Under the pieces are notes generated by a model that made no database searches, was not told the origin of the DNA, and saw only the letters and a list, made by a program, of their open reading frames with translations. Of a DNA stretch of 64,000 nucleotides, positions 22,646 through 34,992 are shown piece by piece (position 1 is the first letter of the stretch; every line of letters starts with the position of its first letter). The DNA is from Bryum argenteum (lineage: Eukaryota; Streptophyta; Bryopsida; Bryales; Bryaceae), in NCBI GenBank assembly GCA_037043015.1, contig CM073329.1, positions 8,448,648-8,512,647 of the forward strand. Reading direction: 5' to 3'. The position numbers were made by a program, and so were the translations under genes.

Positions 22646-24496
22646 CTTCCAAATCCTTAGATTGGACTCCTACTAATCGACTAAATCTACTTTGGGTACC
22701 CTTGTGTGATGGTAATTCACGTTACGATCTTCCCGATGGGAGTGTTACCATTGGCGATTCTTTCCTTTGGTCGTCATTGAATTTTGACACCGGAGAATTT
22801 AATGCCAAGGTCACCCCATCAATGTAAATTCAACGTAGGTAAATGGGGAACTTGGGTGAACAAACCACACTACTAACTAGTAGGTGGAAAACCCGATCCT
22901 TGTTGGACTAAGCTAATCGATAGGTCCCCTTAATGGGCCGCAAGACAATTCTAAGTGTGACTTCCTAATCTTGCAGGTAAATGAGATGACACGATGAAGG
23001 TAAACCCAGTAATGGGCATGGTAAAAAATCACAAATGATAACCTTTGACCCGTAGAAAACCCCTTCCAAGAGTGCCCAAATAAGAGGGGAAGAGATCGGC
23101 ACCAGACTTCTCCCGGCTATGGGCGGATCTCCCTGCGTCACCGCGCACGTCTCGCCGAAGCGGGGAAGGCCGCCTTTAGCCCCCACGGTGCCCTCAAGTT
23201 TAGAAGACGGAAAGGAAAGGTAATCATTGATACCGAGTTATGCACCAAGACACCACGTCGCTTTTGCCCACACACCCTTCCTTCCACTCACACTCCCACG
23301 GGGAGGAGTGAAGGTAATGGATAAAAGTGGTTTGTACCATGCCAATGTCCCAAGTACCGTGTCGGTCCCACAATTACCAAGTCCCCTAAATTCCTTAACG
23401 CTTAGTCTAATTGGTATGAATTAAGAGGCCCAGAAAATACCGAGAACTTACTAAGCTAAATTCAACCTAAATCTAGCAACCGGGACCTCTAAGGACCCTA
23501 AAAAGACCAAGGAAAAAACATGGCAGCATACGAAGACTTCCAATTTAGGCTTGGTGAATTTTAACACAAGTTTCTTTTCACAAGTGTAAACGGATGGTCC
23601 TTCGCCCCTTACCGTGATGGTGCACGTCTCGAGAGTGGTAACCACTCAAGAACCCCGTGCCGGTTCTTGAATGGGCGGCATCACCCGGTCCACTCCCAAT
23701 TTCCCGATTGGGCTTCCGGACCCACGAGAAGGTTACAAAATTTTTAAATGATTAAGTGAAAACAAAAGGTTGGACCACAAAAGTCTCGATGGACGGGTGA
23801 AGGGCAACATGTGGGTTCAACCTGCAAAAACAAACTCTCAAAACCGTTGGGGCATCACTGCCAACGGTCTCAATTGCAAACAATAAAAATGGTCCCGCCG
23901 GCGATTAACCCGATCTCACCATATACAAAAGCCTATGGAAAAAATAGCTACTACACACGAATAGAAGTCACCCAACAACGGTGAACTTCTATTTTTGGTT
24001 GGAAAATTGCCAACCTAAACACGAGTGAATCCTCACCCGAATGGTGAGAAGAATTCACTTTCGCCCCCGAGGGGGCTACGCCGGTGTCCCTTCCTACTAG
24101 CGTTGGGCACGAAGTGTTAAAAACACTCACCCGGGCGCTTTGTGAGAGATGGCAGATTACTATAAATAGTAATCTGCCCTCAATCTCCCAAGACTACAAT
24201 AGGCAAGGGGGAGACCCCCCTTGACGCTCAATATTTGAGCGGTAACTCAAGCCAACCCCCAAAAAACTCCCTTGGTACAAAAAAAAATTCAAAAACGCCC
24301 ACAATTTACAACACAAGTGGGTTAGGCCAAATGGCCAACAACTCCACTTCGTGTCCGGATCAGCCGGCTCACTAAGTTACCTGCCCCCCACAAAATTCAA
24401 CAACAACAATCACAAAAACCTTGTCCGGTCTTGGCTACACAAACAACCCACGGTTACTTGCATATAACCCAAACACATGCAAGCAAAACATAACCC
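22646..24496. other. Upstream part of the Ty3/gypsy element (leader / LTR candidate)
   Basis: About 1.85 kb with no coding frame. It continues the gypsy element beyond gag on its 5' side. I could not recognise a primer binding site or match it end to end with LTR-like segments A or B, although a TTTTTGGTTGG...ATTGCCAACC foldback near 23993 resembles one in those segments. It ends where the proposed 15-kb DNA element begins. Confidence 0.4.
24151..24178. repeat. Perfect 13-bp hairpin with a 2-nt loop
   Basis: GGCAGATTACTAT is followed by its reverse complement. Smaller foldbacks flank it: GTGTTAAAAACAC near 24115 and CGCTCAATATTTGAGCG near 24216. Three hairpins within 130 bp suggest a structured LTR or leader. 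Confidence 0.8.
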
Positions 24497-24540
24497 AAAC
24501 ACGCAATTAAGCAATTACGCACTTGGGCAAGTGCACTTTT
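24497..24540 (+). repeat. Left terminal inverted repeat (candidate)
   Basis: It contains CAATTAAGCAATT (13 bp exactly shared with the right end in inverted orientation), GCACTTG, and then AAGTGCACTT. GCACTTG-GG-CAAGTGC forms its own hairpin here. Confidence 0.55.
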
Positions 24541-25129
24541 TGGCATGCAATTATAAAAAACTTATCCATCCAATTAATTTTTTGAATCTTCTAGATTGAA
24601 ATTTGCAAAGGACTCTATATTCTGGTTATATTGTAAGACCTGTAACATAAAAAACTGACATCTTTGAACTTTCGCGGCTACTGGAAAATTATGTGGTTAT
24701 AATATATCCAATGAATATACATCATCACTTTAATTCCAGTATCTTTTGGTCTACATAACCACAATAATAATCACGTATGTTTGTCCGTATTTGCATTCAA
24801 TGTACATACAATGTTTATTTTGGACTTTTATTGAACCATAAATTATCTTGGTTTAAAGTGACAACATCATTCGTCTACTACGTCACGTCAACCATATTCA
24901 AAGTGTACAACCTCTTGATGTACAATAAAATTCACGAGGAACATAGACATCAAGAAAATATAATACTTATATAATAATCCAAATGTCGTAAATACAAACC
25001 AACATTTCAATCACTCTATTATATTCTACTGTGCCAAACAAATGCACACCTCTTACACATTGATCAGAATATTGATCTACAAAGATGAAAGGCCAGTTGC
25101 ATGGCTCATTGCGTTCTCTACCATAGCAT

Positions 25130-28100
25130 CTACCATTTCATCGGCAAGACCGATCCATCCGATGTGCCAATGGTTGTGTGTTGTTCATATGTATAGTTAC
25201 CTGACTCTCCTCTCCTTACGTGTCTTATTCCATCTGCATCAAAGTAGAAGCCATCTCTGAACAAATATCCTGAACCAAAGGTCTCTTGGAAAGAGGCATC
25301 GCTAGTTGACTGGGTCCCGTCGTATTTCCCCTGCATCATGGATCCTTGCTCCATTGGAGTCTCTCTAGACGACCTTCCAACCAATCTCTGCATGACGTGA
25401 AAATGATCAAGAGTATGATCTCCCCCTTCTATCTCAATAGAATGATCATCTTCTTGGGTCTGTGAAACTCTGTTTTCGTCCTCTATAGTCTCTTCGCCAT
25501 TCGTATCCATTCGTAGTGTCCTCTCACTCGCTACAACCTCAGATTGAGGTGTTGATGGAACAACGGTCGATGTATGGAGTTCACTCGGCGGTCCTTCAAG
25601 TTCCGGTTCTGGTACTGAATCATATTCGGATACCGTAAAATCGGCCCCTCCATCTCCCTCTTCTGTTGCCACTTCTTCATCATCTTCATAACCGCCACCT
25701 GATGCAGGAGAACTGGAGGATGCCGGTGTACGATCCCGTGGCCTTCTTATGTTGAAACCTAAGCGTTCGTACTCAGATTCCGTATTGTCCTGCGTTGGGG
25801 CTATTGGATCACCCTCACTTGTTGCCTCATCGCCGGCCCGATTTCCTGGAGACATTGCAACTCTTATTGGAATTACAAGTTGGCCTCCCAACTTTTGTGA
25901 TAACTCATCATGAAGAAAAGAATCCCTCTTGCTACAATCGTCAATGACAATGACGTCGTTTCCTTTGAATGTTGACGTCAATACTGTTGGGACGGCGGTT
26001 CCAATGTTACATGCCACGAGACCCCAACCACGAGGCATATATGCTCCGACCAACCTCACCAATTCTATTGGAGATCTCTCGAGAGGATCGGCTTCAACTG
26101 GCCTTCTGGGATTTCCACGGCGGTCGTGGAACACAAGAGGAAGTGGTACAGTCGAAGCTACAACATTCAACTTCGCTGTTGAATTGGTAGGATGATGTAG
26201 GTAAATAAGAACGTCGCCGGTAGCTTCCACCGTCTGAATAAAAGAGTTGGTGTCTTTGATGTTTTGTGCATAATCCTTCGGAGTATACCGGAAGGTCCAA
26301 CATCCCCGAAGATAAGAGCAATCTACCGGAAGCTTGAACTTCACCAACATTTCCGCCGTGTAGTATACGCCAGGCGGAAGCAAAAACACGACATTCCATC
26401 GGTCGATGTTTGACATCCATAACTTCAATTGGTCAATGATTTTCATGTACTGGTTATCAGACCAGACATCGTCTCCGTATCGACCTCCACCACGGCGACA
26501 ATCTATAACCCATAGGTATGACTGCTTGAGTAAGACAGTATCTTGACGGAATAGGCCTCTCCTATATCGAACAAGAAGAGTCTCTACATCATTATCGCCT
26601 GGTAACTTGACATTCATCTTCCACTCCCAAGTTTGTGCGCTCAGTAGATCTTCGGGTATAGGAGGGGTATAGTAGCCGACCCCCCCTTGTCCAACATCCT
26701 TAAAATGGTTGCTGATGATTGCAGGAATGAGGTCACGTATATCGTCGAGTTCAGACACATTCTTCACATCTGGAGCGGCCCACTTAGTCTTCATAATCGG
26801 ACTCAGTAACGTGCCAAAATCTTGGAGTTGCTCAAGCCCCCCGGGAAAATACTTTGATACGGATAAGACAAAAAACTCCTCCGTCGACTTTGGTGACGAC
26901 GCCCCGCTTCTCCACCATCAAATAACGAATCATATTCTTGACCTTCCGCCCATGATCCGCTCCACCGCGCGTAAAGAGTTTGCGACTTCGGATCCTTCAC
27001 TTCAACCCCATCAAAGTAATATTTACGAGGGGTCTAATTCCATCCGCCAGACGACCTTTTTGCGCGCGCACGACTTTATAATGCCTAAATATAAGGAATT
27101 GGAATCCTAGTCAATGGCTTAAACCATTGAGGAGTCATCCGCAATCGATTTGGCCGTGTATCTACGGTATCATCAAGGTCCTTTTTGTGAGCCAACTCTT
27201 TCCATCTAGTCTCATCGGCGTTGCTATGAAAGAGGAAGCCATTCTCATAGTCCTTGCATACCGAAGAATACCTTCAAAAAGATTCGTCACTTGGATTCCA
27301 AACGATGCGTCAAGTTCACCAACCTAGATGCCAACGTCTTTCGAGTGACAATTTTATCATCTTTGGGTATCCTCCTCGACAAAGACTAGTCGCAGCCCAC
27401 CAAAGCTCGTGCTTTCTCCGAGCGTCGTCCGCGCGAATCAAACTATTTGGCCTTCCGTAGTATTCCCATATCTCTCGAAGCTTTTTTTGGATCTTGGGAC
27501 ATTGTAGAAAGGTGTTTTCCGCATGAGCCGCCATGTTGAGCCGTACGGACTTCAAAATGTATATGATCGGATCATCAAAAACCACAAAGGAAGACTTCCG
27601 CTTCATGAAAGTTGACTCGCACTCAAATCGGTTCAGCCTTCCCTTGTCCTATAATGCTCCCTGCGAAGCTTACAGCAGCAGCTACAACATGTTGACCATC
27701 GACAGCTCCCCGGATGATATGCTCCTGCAGCCCACGTGATCTTAGAAGCCGCCATTGTCGTGTCCCGGATGTGGGAGCGCATGAGTTATATACTCGTGTA
27801 AATTCTTGTGCGGTACCCTTGGTCGGAAATGACACTCGCTCCATCTGAACTTGACCATCATCCAATGTCTTATGGATAATGTATTTCACTGGACGAAGTA
27901 CTAGGTTGGCCACATCATTCCTCTTGAGATGATCGTGTAGCATGTTGTAAACTTCCCCCACCCTCTTTTCCGATAACAAACGATGGTTTGTATCAGGATT
28001 CCTCGGCGCAATAATATTATCAATATGGGCATAGAACTCAATCTCTCCCCATAGTGATCCTTTTGCAATATCCGCTCTTGTCGCACGGGGGCATTCACAA

Positions 28101-29202
28101 ATCGGAGTGGTGCAACACCGGGATAACAATTTGCATTTTTGTCTCGCCCATTCGCATCCTCATCCGAATAGTACAGGTGACTCATCATCTACTAGTGATA
28201 TGTGCACTGAAGCTCCCGTTGTTGATGTTGAAGGCCTTTCCCCGCTTTGGGATGATCTCCGCCCCTACGAGAGACATGATGTATCCGGCTCAGAGTAGAT
28301 CTCTTCGACCGAACCTCTACCGGTTGTATACGGTACAACTACCGATCCGGGCATCACACCTTCAACAACAGTCTCGCCACGGCTACCGTCATCCGGCTCC
28401 TTCCTCCACGCAATGATGAACTTCTTCCAAACGACATGTTAATAGCGGCATTAGAGCCACTTGGCGATCATGGGAAATAGACATTTGTATTTTGGGAGGC
28501 ACCTCTAGCCTCGCTTCAAGGGGACGACCACGCTTCAAAGATTGGTAGGACGAGAATTTCTTTCAACATTAGCAACTTGTGCCATCTGGTTCTTTCTTGA
28601 GACGCTTCGCAAACTCGTTGCGGGAATACTTGAATCGACAATGACTTATAATCCAAGTTTGTGCGGCTTCGCAAATACTCGGAAAATAGGATCGGCCTCG
28701 GTTGGCACCGCCGAGCTCCTGGGTGGGCCGCTTGGACCGGATTCACCGCTTTCAATGCCTCAAACTTTGTATGATCCTTCATGAGCCTCGTAAGATGCAT
28801 CTTCTGCTCCTGCTATAGTCCAATGCATGCGTCAACATTCTTCCGCCGAGCAACACGCACGTCCGGATGTGTAGATGTCCAACCCCTCTTCACAGCATCA
28901 ATGTGATTCAGCAATCGTGGCGTTTTGAGCAGTATTGCCGGAACCGGTTTAAAAATCAACCTCTTCGACAGTAGTGTTGGCTGCGATTCACAACCGGGTT
29001 CCGATTTGCAAGTGATGTATATCTTGTGCGAAGGAAGGGTTCGTATATTAGTGACCTCGCCAAATCTCTTCCCCAATGCCGTTGCGTGATGTCCCTCGAT
29101 AATTGGATATATTGTTATCCATAATACGACTTTGTTGGCATCTTCCGCAATCAACCACCAACCATGCTGAATCCACGGCATTTGAAGAACGATTTCTTCC
29201 AT
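25130..29202 (-). pseudogene. Decayed gene: ParB-like part and DNA methyltransferase-like part
   Basis: Successive minus-strand frames read 29202-28813, 28800-28516, 28129-27623, 27606-27316 and 26794-25130. The first two are separated by one in-frame TAG. Later joins need frameshifts or unrecognised introns, so the gene is probably broken. The 28129 frame holds RGAVDGQHVVAAAVSFAGS, like the [V/I]DG-x-HR-x-AA core of ParB/Srx domains, followed by FVVFDDPIIYILKSVRLN. The 26794 frame (554 codons) has VVFLLPPGVYY at about 136-145 where N4/N6-methyltransferases have DPPY. Then come ERSPIELVRLVGAYMPRGWG and GTAVPT...GNDVIVIDD at about 240-286, matching the KP-x-EL / FxGxG / G-x-x-VIGID order. Catalytic PPY and FxGxG are both altered, so activity is doubtful. 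The C-terminal third is acidic and disordered. Both domain calls are inference. Confidence 0.45.
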
Positions 29203-32200
29203 GGTGCGTCTTCAAAACTCAAACCTGAATTTGAACATGTAATAACGGATACAATCAATATCTTCAATTTTTGTAAGAGTATAGATGTCAAAAATCATAT
29301 ACATACTCAAGTAAAATGTTATTAATCAAGTAATTAAGCTTATAATGATTAAGTAATTACTTATGTACTAATATTTTTTATTTTTTATAGTTTTTACCTT
29401 AAAAAACTAATACTTAATTTCTACATTAAGTTTAATTGACCTCTATCTAGCGAGTGTACATCCAAGCTTGCAACTAGGCCTTAGCCCATGACAATTTTAA
29501 CATACATATATGTTTATTTTTAACGGTAGAAATTAGGTGTAGCATTATAAAAAAAATTGTGTAATTATTCTCTTATATACATGTCCATTTAAATGGCGGT
29601 GAATGTCTTATATACTCATGCCATGGCAACATACTCAAGTTGAAGATTAGAAATTTGGTTTTGCATAAACTAATTTCATAAACTAATTTTGATTAAATAA
29701 TGGCCTTTTTGTGGATATCTTCTCTTAATTCATCTATTATCCCCAGTTATCATGTACAAAATACAAACCTACAATACATTTGAAATAACTTACGAATATA
29801 ATGGCAACTACTATGATACATAAACAATTTCACTTTCGGATAAATAGCGCTTTTCTAGAATTTCAACTTTTACACACTCTTCTGTCTTATAGCAAATCAA
29901 GAACATCAAGACTAATTCAATAATCAGAACATGCAATTGCTAGCTTCATAGACTTATCTTGAGCTAGCAAACTCATCGACTTGATCTGGTTGATCATGTC
30001 TAAGTACATGAATGTTGATCCCTATCCTAAGGGCATGCATAGAACAACAATCTCCTAATGATTTTTAAATGCTTCTATTTGTAAGAAACCTCTGATAATA
30101 AAATTAACATTGAACCCTACCACCTAAATTCAAAAGCGCCACGATCTAATAGAGATGGCTTTACAACTACTTCAACAACTAGAGCCCTTTTACCTCAATC
30201 ACAAGATTGTTTGGAAAGCTTTTCTTTTGCAACTCTAACTGAACAACAACCCTTAATACAACCTTCAACGCAACCTTCAACATAAAATTTGTGACAACCT
30301 TTGATGAAATTCTCGATGTCCAACCTTTCTCAAGATTACAAGAAGACATGCATCGAAGCATTCAATTTTGAATAATTGTCATTTTTCTCGATTATTCTAC
30401 TTCATCGTCAAACACTCATTTTATACAATATGGGAACAAGTACGTACTTTTTAACCATGCTATAGATACTATTATCCTTTTGATATGATATTATTTGTAC
30501 ATTTTTGAAGTTATTTGAAATTTTCTAAGATTTTTTCATTCTAGGATATTGTATACATTTCAATCTACACGACACGGTGATTCATTAACAACTAGATTGT
30601 TTATAGTATCCATATGCTAATATCTATTTGTAACAATACCGCTTGATTAAGTACTCATACTATTTTTGTTTCTACATCAAAGTTACTAGAGCTACATTCT
30701 AGATGGCAAGTCAATGACAATATTCTTACATACTCTCAAGATAGACCTTCTAGAAACAAATCGTAAGAATACCATGCCTTTCGTACAAATTTATTTGGGT
30801 CTTAGAAAACTTCTACGCAATGGATCCTTCAACATGAACAAACCAACGAGGTGGTCTATCGAACTCAAGTTTGTGTTTGATGGAAAGACCTGTGAGAAAC
30901 CAAAGTTCATCATTTATTATCCCCATTTTTCAAACTCTTCTACAAGTCCTACTAAATTTCCAAAACCAACAATAGTTTTCGAGGTTTTCTCCAACATTGA
31001 TCAAGACTTTTCTTTCAAACTTTAAAAGGAATTCAAATGCACATTTCATACTCGCATAGCATCATCTTTGGTTCTTGACTTTCCAAAAGTAGCAATAGTA
31101 TACAAAACTCTCTCGAACACTCGCTTCAATGCACAAAGATGTACTTTTGATGGAAGCCCAATATTAAGCTCTAATTCTGAAATTTGGTTACTGATTCCAA
31201 CATTGAAAACTGAAAATCGGTTCCTCACAAGAATTTTCAGTAAAAAACATAATAGTTAACTTGCAACTTCTATTTGTCTATTTCAAGATCATCAAAAACT
31301 GAGATAAAAGGGCGGTTTCGGATATGTTTACTTACAATTGACACTCAATTGTTTGAATTGACAGCAACGAAGTTCCTTCAAAGCTCTTCCTCACTCCCGC
31401 CAAGCACTTGCCAATATTGGTGGAGCGAAGTCCAACCCTTCTCACTCGCTTCTGATAATGAATACAACGTCATTGAATTAGAAATTTAGCATATTGCTCA
31501 AAGCACTCATTTAACGAACATAGTATATAATAAATTGCTGACCAGTCAGCTCAAGTCAAACCGGTCGAGAGTTAGAATTGTAGCTGCTGGACATGGTCAT
31601 CACTTCTAGGTCTAATATCCGTAGAAATTGCTTCTTGCAGATACAAGGCCCAGACACTGAAAGAATGATAAATCCCACTGAAAGCAACAGCCTACAATTA
31701 CATACATCCGCTTTGAACAATTACGTCTCCTCAAATTATGGTACATGCAAACCGATGAGACAAAAGGAGCTTCTCGAGGTTGTTGTGAACTCACAACATA
31801 AACCCCGAAATTGAACCCACTCCTCTTTTGCCAGAAACATCACCCTCCAAAACCCTTAGCCAATCACATGCAATTGTATCATCTAGTACCTAACTTAACC
31901 ATGCACATGATACCATAACTTAAACTCAATTTCCTCAATATTTGTGGAATTGTAATAATCAAAGTTAGAAGAGGAGTATCTTCCGCATGTTATAGAATAG
32001 AAGAAATATTTTTACGTTCACAAAAATCCTTATTAGAAGCATACATGATTTGAGGCTAGTTACAATTTTGTTCTTAGATGAAAAAGACACAAGATTATAT
32101 AACTTCTACCCTTTTGGACGTATACACTCCAAAGAAATGTCCGCAAGTAAGTTGAAAGTCAAATACAATGCCCTATTTCAGCTGTAAGAAAGGCATGTAA

Positions 32201-32536
32201 CAAATTAGTCTAGATATTCAAAAAGCTAAGAATGGGCCGCATACAAAATCTCAAGAAAGTAGAATTCCAGTTTCACATGATTTTTAAAAAATATTTGCAA
32301 TTTAAGAGGTGCTGACAAAAGCTCTGTGCGATTGACCTAACTAACTGCGTTTCTCAAGAAACTTTCATCCTCTACAAATGCAATACATTCTAACCCAAAA
32401 AGCATAAAAATTATGCATCATCTGTATACATAAGAAAAAGAAACCATCACATGGTCTGCCAGACATATGATACCAAAAATGAATTCACACTCTCCCAAAA
32501 TTGAGGAAGCTCATTGAATTTAAAAGACTGACTCGT
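29203..32536. other. AT-rich spacer inside the candidate DNA element, no gene seen
   Basis: Upstream regions of the two diverging genes. Only short frames are present, such as plus 30714-31025 and 31593-31814, with no recognisable domain. I see no tandem repeats in this part. Confidence 0.5.
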
Positions 32537-32670
32537 CAGCTTGAGTTGGGGCCAAGGCTCGGGCACGGGCACAGGCTTGGGCTCGGGCACAGGCTTGGGC
32601 TTGGCTTGGGCACATGCTTGGGCTCCGGCACGGGCACAAACATGGGCTCGGGCACGGGCTCGGGAATGGA
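32537..32670. repeat. G-rich tandem repeat of GGGCTCGGGCAC units
   Basis: About ten degenerate copies of GGGCTCGGGCAC / GGGCTTGGGCAC. It is strongly strand-asymmetric, with G runs on the plus strand that could form unusual structures. It lies directly before the first palindrome pair. Confidence 0.8.
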
Positions 32671-32694
32671 GCGAATCGAGAGGGGAGAGGGGAG

Positions 32695-33250
32695 AGGTCT
32701 GAGGCCTCCGACCTGTTAAAGCTGTTGTATTGAGGTAATCGAGAGGGGAGAGGTTTGAGGCCTCCGACCTGTTAAAGCTGTCAAATTTGTGTGTCATTTC
32801 TTCATGTTTCTATCTTCACGTTTCTATCGTAGAACAGTAGGTCATGCGAGTTAGATGAGCCTTCAGTTAATTAAATGATCACGGTAGGTAGTACAAGTTA
32901 AGCTATAAACCAATAAAATTTCAACGACTTCGTCGAAGACGTTAACCATTAACTATCCAATTTTCTATAGTCAAATGTCTTCATTTTGTATATGTCCTTG
33001 GATATCCAGTTATACTGAGGCCAGAGCAAGGAAGAGGCATCTTAATCAATTGTCACCTCCATGAACTTAGAATGGAAGCTTGTGTACGTCATATCTTTAA
33101 CCAAAGCAATAACTTGAGATGAATAAGCATCAAGAATGAGGTGAAAAAGAGAACCCACTGATTTGACATTCTTGCACAACCAAACTTCCATATATTTTGT
33201 TCAGGAAATAGAGTGACTGAGGGAGGGGAGAGGTCTGAGGCCTCTGACCT
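32695..33250. repeat. Three degenerate palindromes, AGGTC-x-GAGGCCTC-x-GACCT type
   Basis: Near-palindromic 20-mers occur at 32695-32714, 32751-32770 and 33231-33250, each preceded by GAGAGGGGAGAGG-like purine text. The first two lie in a direct repeat of about 56 bp that also includes GTTAAAGCTGT. The shared core GGTC..AGGCCT..GACC is the same as in the perfect palindromes at 34225-34533. Confidence 0.75.
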
Positions 33251-33282
33251 CTTACCTTAGCAGGCTGTCAAAGCCACCCTAG

Positions 33283-33415
33283 CTAGCCTTGTCGAAGCCG
33301 ACAGACCTTGTCGAAGCCGATGGACCTTGTCGAAGACAGAACTTCTCGAAGCCGACGGACCTTGTCGAAGGCGACGGACCTTGTCGAAGTCCACGGACGT
33401 TGTCAAAGCGCAGAT
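33283..33415. repeat. Tandem repeat of CCTTGTCGAAG(C/G)CGACGGA units
   Basis: Six or seven imperfect copies of an 18-20 bp unit containing TTGTCGAAG, ending near 33415. It has no coding meaning that I can support. Confidence 0.8.
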
Positions 33416-33694
33416 GTTTCTTCGATGCACAGGTTTACTGCATGAATCGTTAACACACCATTAGGCTTCTGGCTCATTGTAAAATCATGCTTGCTTTGCT
33501 GCTTCTCTTACAGTACATATCATGTAACGCTGTTGAACGCACCCAGAGTTTCGCACGCCGCGAAGGAGCTAGCAAATGAGTCCGATCGCAGAAGCTCAGA
33601 TCGAAGGCAGGCTCAACCAAGCCAAATGGAATGGTCCTAGTTCGTCGTAGCTGAAGCTCAGTGGGGATTTCGACAGCACAACCTTCGACTTTCC

Positions 33695-33910
33695 AGGGTG
33701 TTCTAAACCCTAACAGCGGACCAGCCTCGCGAGATTGGAGGCAGGCTCAGTAAACGTCAAACCCTAACAGCGGACCTTGCGAGATCGAAGGCAGGCCCAG
33801 TAAACGTCTCGCGATGTCGCCGACATCGAAGGCAGGCTCAGTAAATGTCAAACCCTAACAGCTGACTAGCCTTGGGAGATCGAAGGCAGGCTCGATAGTC
33901 AACGTCAACC
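33695..33910. repeat. Three-copy repeat with CCCTAACAGCGGAC and GCAGGCTCAGTAAACGTC
   Basis: About 65-70 bp units, each with AAACCCTAACAGC, a GCGAGATCGAAGGCAGG block and AGTAAACGTC. GCAGGCTCA also appears at about 33607. The region is GC-richer than its surroundings. Confidence 0.7.
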
Positions 33911-34224
33911 GCGGAACCTTTGTACCACGCTTATATCTCCTGGTTGAGAGTCACTGTCCACGGCGCCTTGATTATCCATCTGAAGACTCCGCCTTGTCGC
34001 TCTGTACAGAAGCCGAGATACCTATTGTACTTGGTAAGTTGTCATTCCCATATCAATCGCTACTAACAACTAATAATTGTACTTAGTCTGATATTGTACT
34101 TGGACTAATATTTAATGGTCTGATATTGATATGATGTGAAAATCTGCCAGGTGCCACAACTACATACCACGAGAAGGTTTTTAAAGAGGCTCCGTATTAG
34201 AAATCACAAGGTACTCATTGCTAT

Positions 34225-34533
34225 GGGGTCTTAGGCCTAAGACCCCTCACCTTTTTTAAAATTAGGGTTTCTGGGTGGCTTGGGGTCTTAGGCCTAAGAC
34301 CCCTCACCTTCTTTAAAGTTAGGATTTTTAGGTGGCTTGGGGTCTTAGGCCTAAGACCCCTCACCTTCTTTAAAGTTAGGATTTTTAGGTGGCTTGGGGT
34401 CTTAGGCCTAAGACCCCTCACCTTCTTCAGAAATTAAGGTTTCTAGGTGGCTTGGGGTCTTAGGCCTAAGACCCCTCACCTTCTTCAGAAACTAAGGTTT
34501 CTAGGTGGCTTGGGGTCTTAGGCCTAAGACCCC
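34225..34533. repeat. Six-copy array of a perfect 22-bp palindrome
   Basis: Each copy is GGGGTCTTAGG followed by its exact reverse complement. The copies start at 34225, 34282, 34339, 34396, 34454 and 34512, so spacing is 57-58 bp. The palindrome is unchanged in all six while the linkers vary (for example AAAGTTAGGATTTTTAGGTGG). Conservation of the palindrome over the linker suggests a selected binding site or a hairpin, though recent amplification is the alternative. Confidence 0.93.
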
Positions 34534-34734
34534 TCACCTTCATTATATATTTAGTAAAATGCATGTTCTACTATAACATTGTTCTTTTACCTTCTTTTGG
34601 AAAATTATTTACATGAAGGTCAAAAAAGCCAAATAAATCTCTAAAATTTTGAATGAGCGTATAACCTTGAATACCTACTTAAAAAAAAAAATGAGGAGAA
34701 TGTTAGAGTAACAATGAAGTCTCCCTTAGCACCA

Positions 34735-34992
34735 TTAGAACTATGTCTTTTACTCAAAGCCCCAAAAAACTTTTTATTCAACTTCAAATGTTACGATCTT
34801 ACAATTGGTAAAGATCCAACGGTTGAAATTTTACTTGGTATAAGTGAAGGTAGTAAGGTTCAAGATCGTTTTCTTAAAGATTAAACTTCTAAAAAAATTA
34901 AAGTGAACCATGCCTCAACTTGTACAAGGTGGTCAAAAATCACAATCTTGATTTTGAAGGTCCCAAAAATGCATGGGTGTTTTGGGGTTAAG
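34735..34992. repeat. Relative of the TTAA-type MITE family
   Basis: It contains CAAATGTTACGATCTTACAATTGGTAAAG, here read in parts: ATGTTACGATCTTAC and AATTGGTAAAG match the family core ATGTTACAATCTCAC and AGTGGTAAGG. It ends TTTGGGGTTAA, like the termini at 49145 and 62536. The left end was not identified. Confidence 0.5.

Noticed and set aside
22646..24496. Full 5' LTR of the gypsy element
   Set aside because: I could not match it to the LTR-like segments on the left or find a primer binding site, so it is left as a leader/LTR candidate.
32447..32797. Ala/Pro-rich frame on the minus strand
   Set aside because: It reads the G-rich tandem repeat; low complexity only.
34221..34421. Minus-strand frame with repeated RGLRPKTPSHLKILTLKK
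   Set aside because: The 57-bp unit is divisible by three, so the tandem array reads open by periodicity; spacing changes to 58 bp and breaks it.
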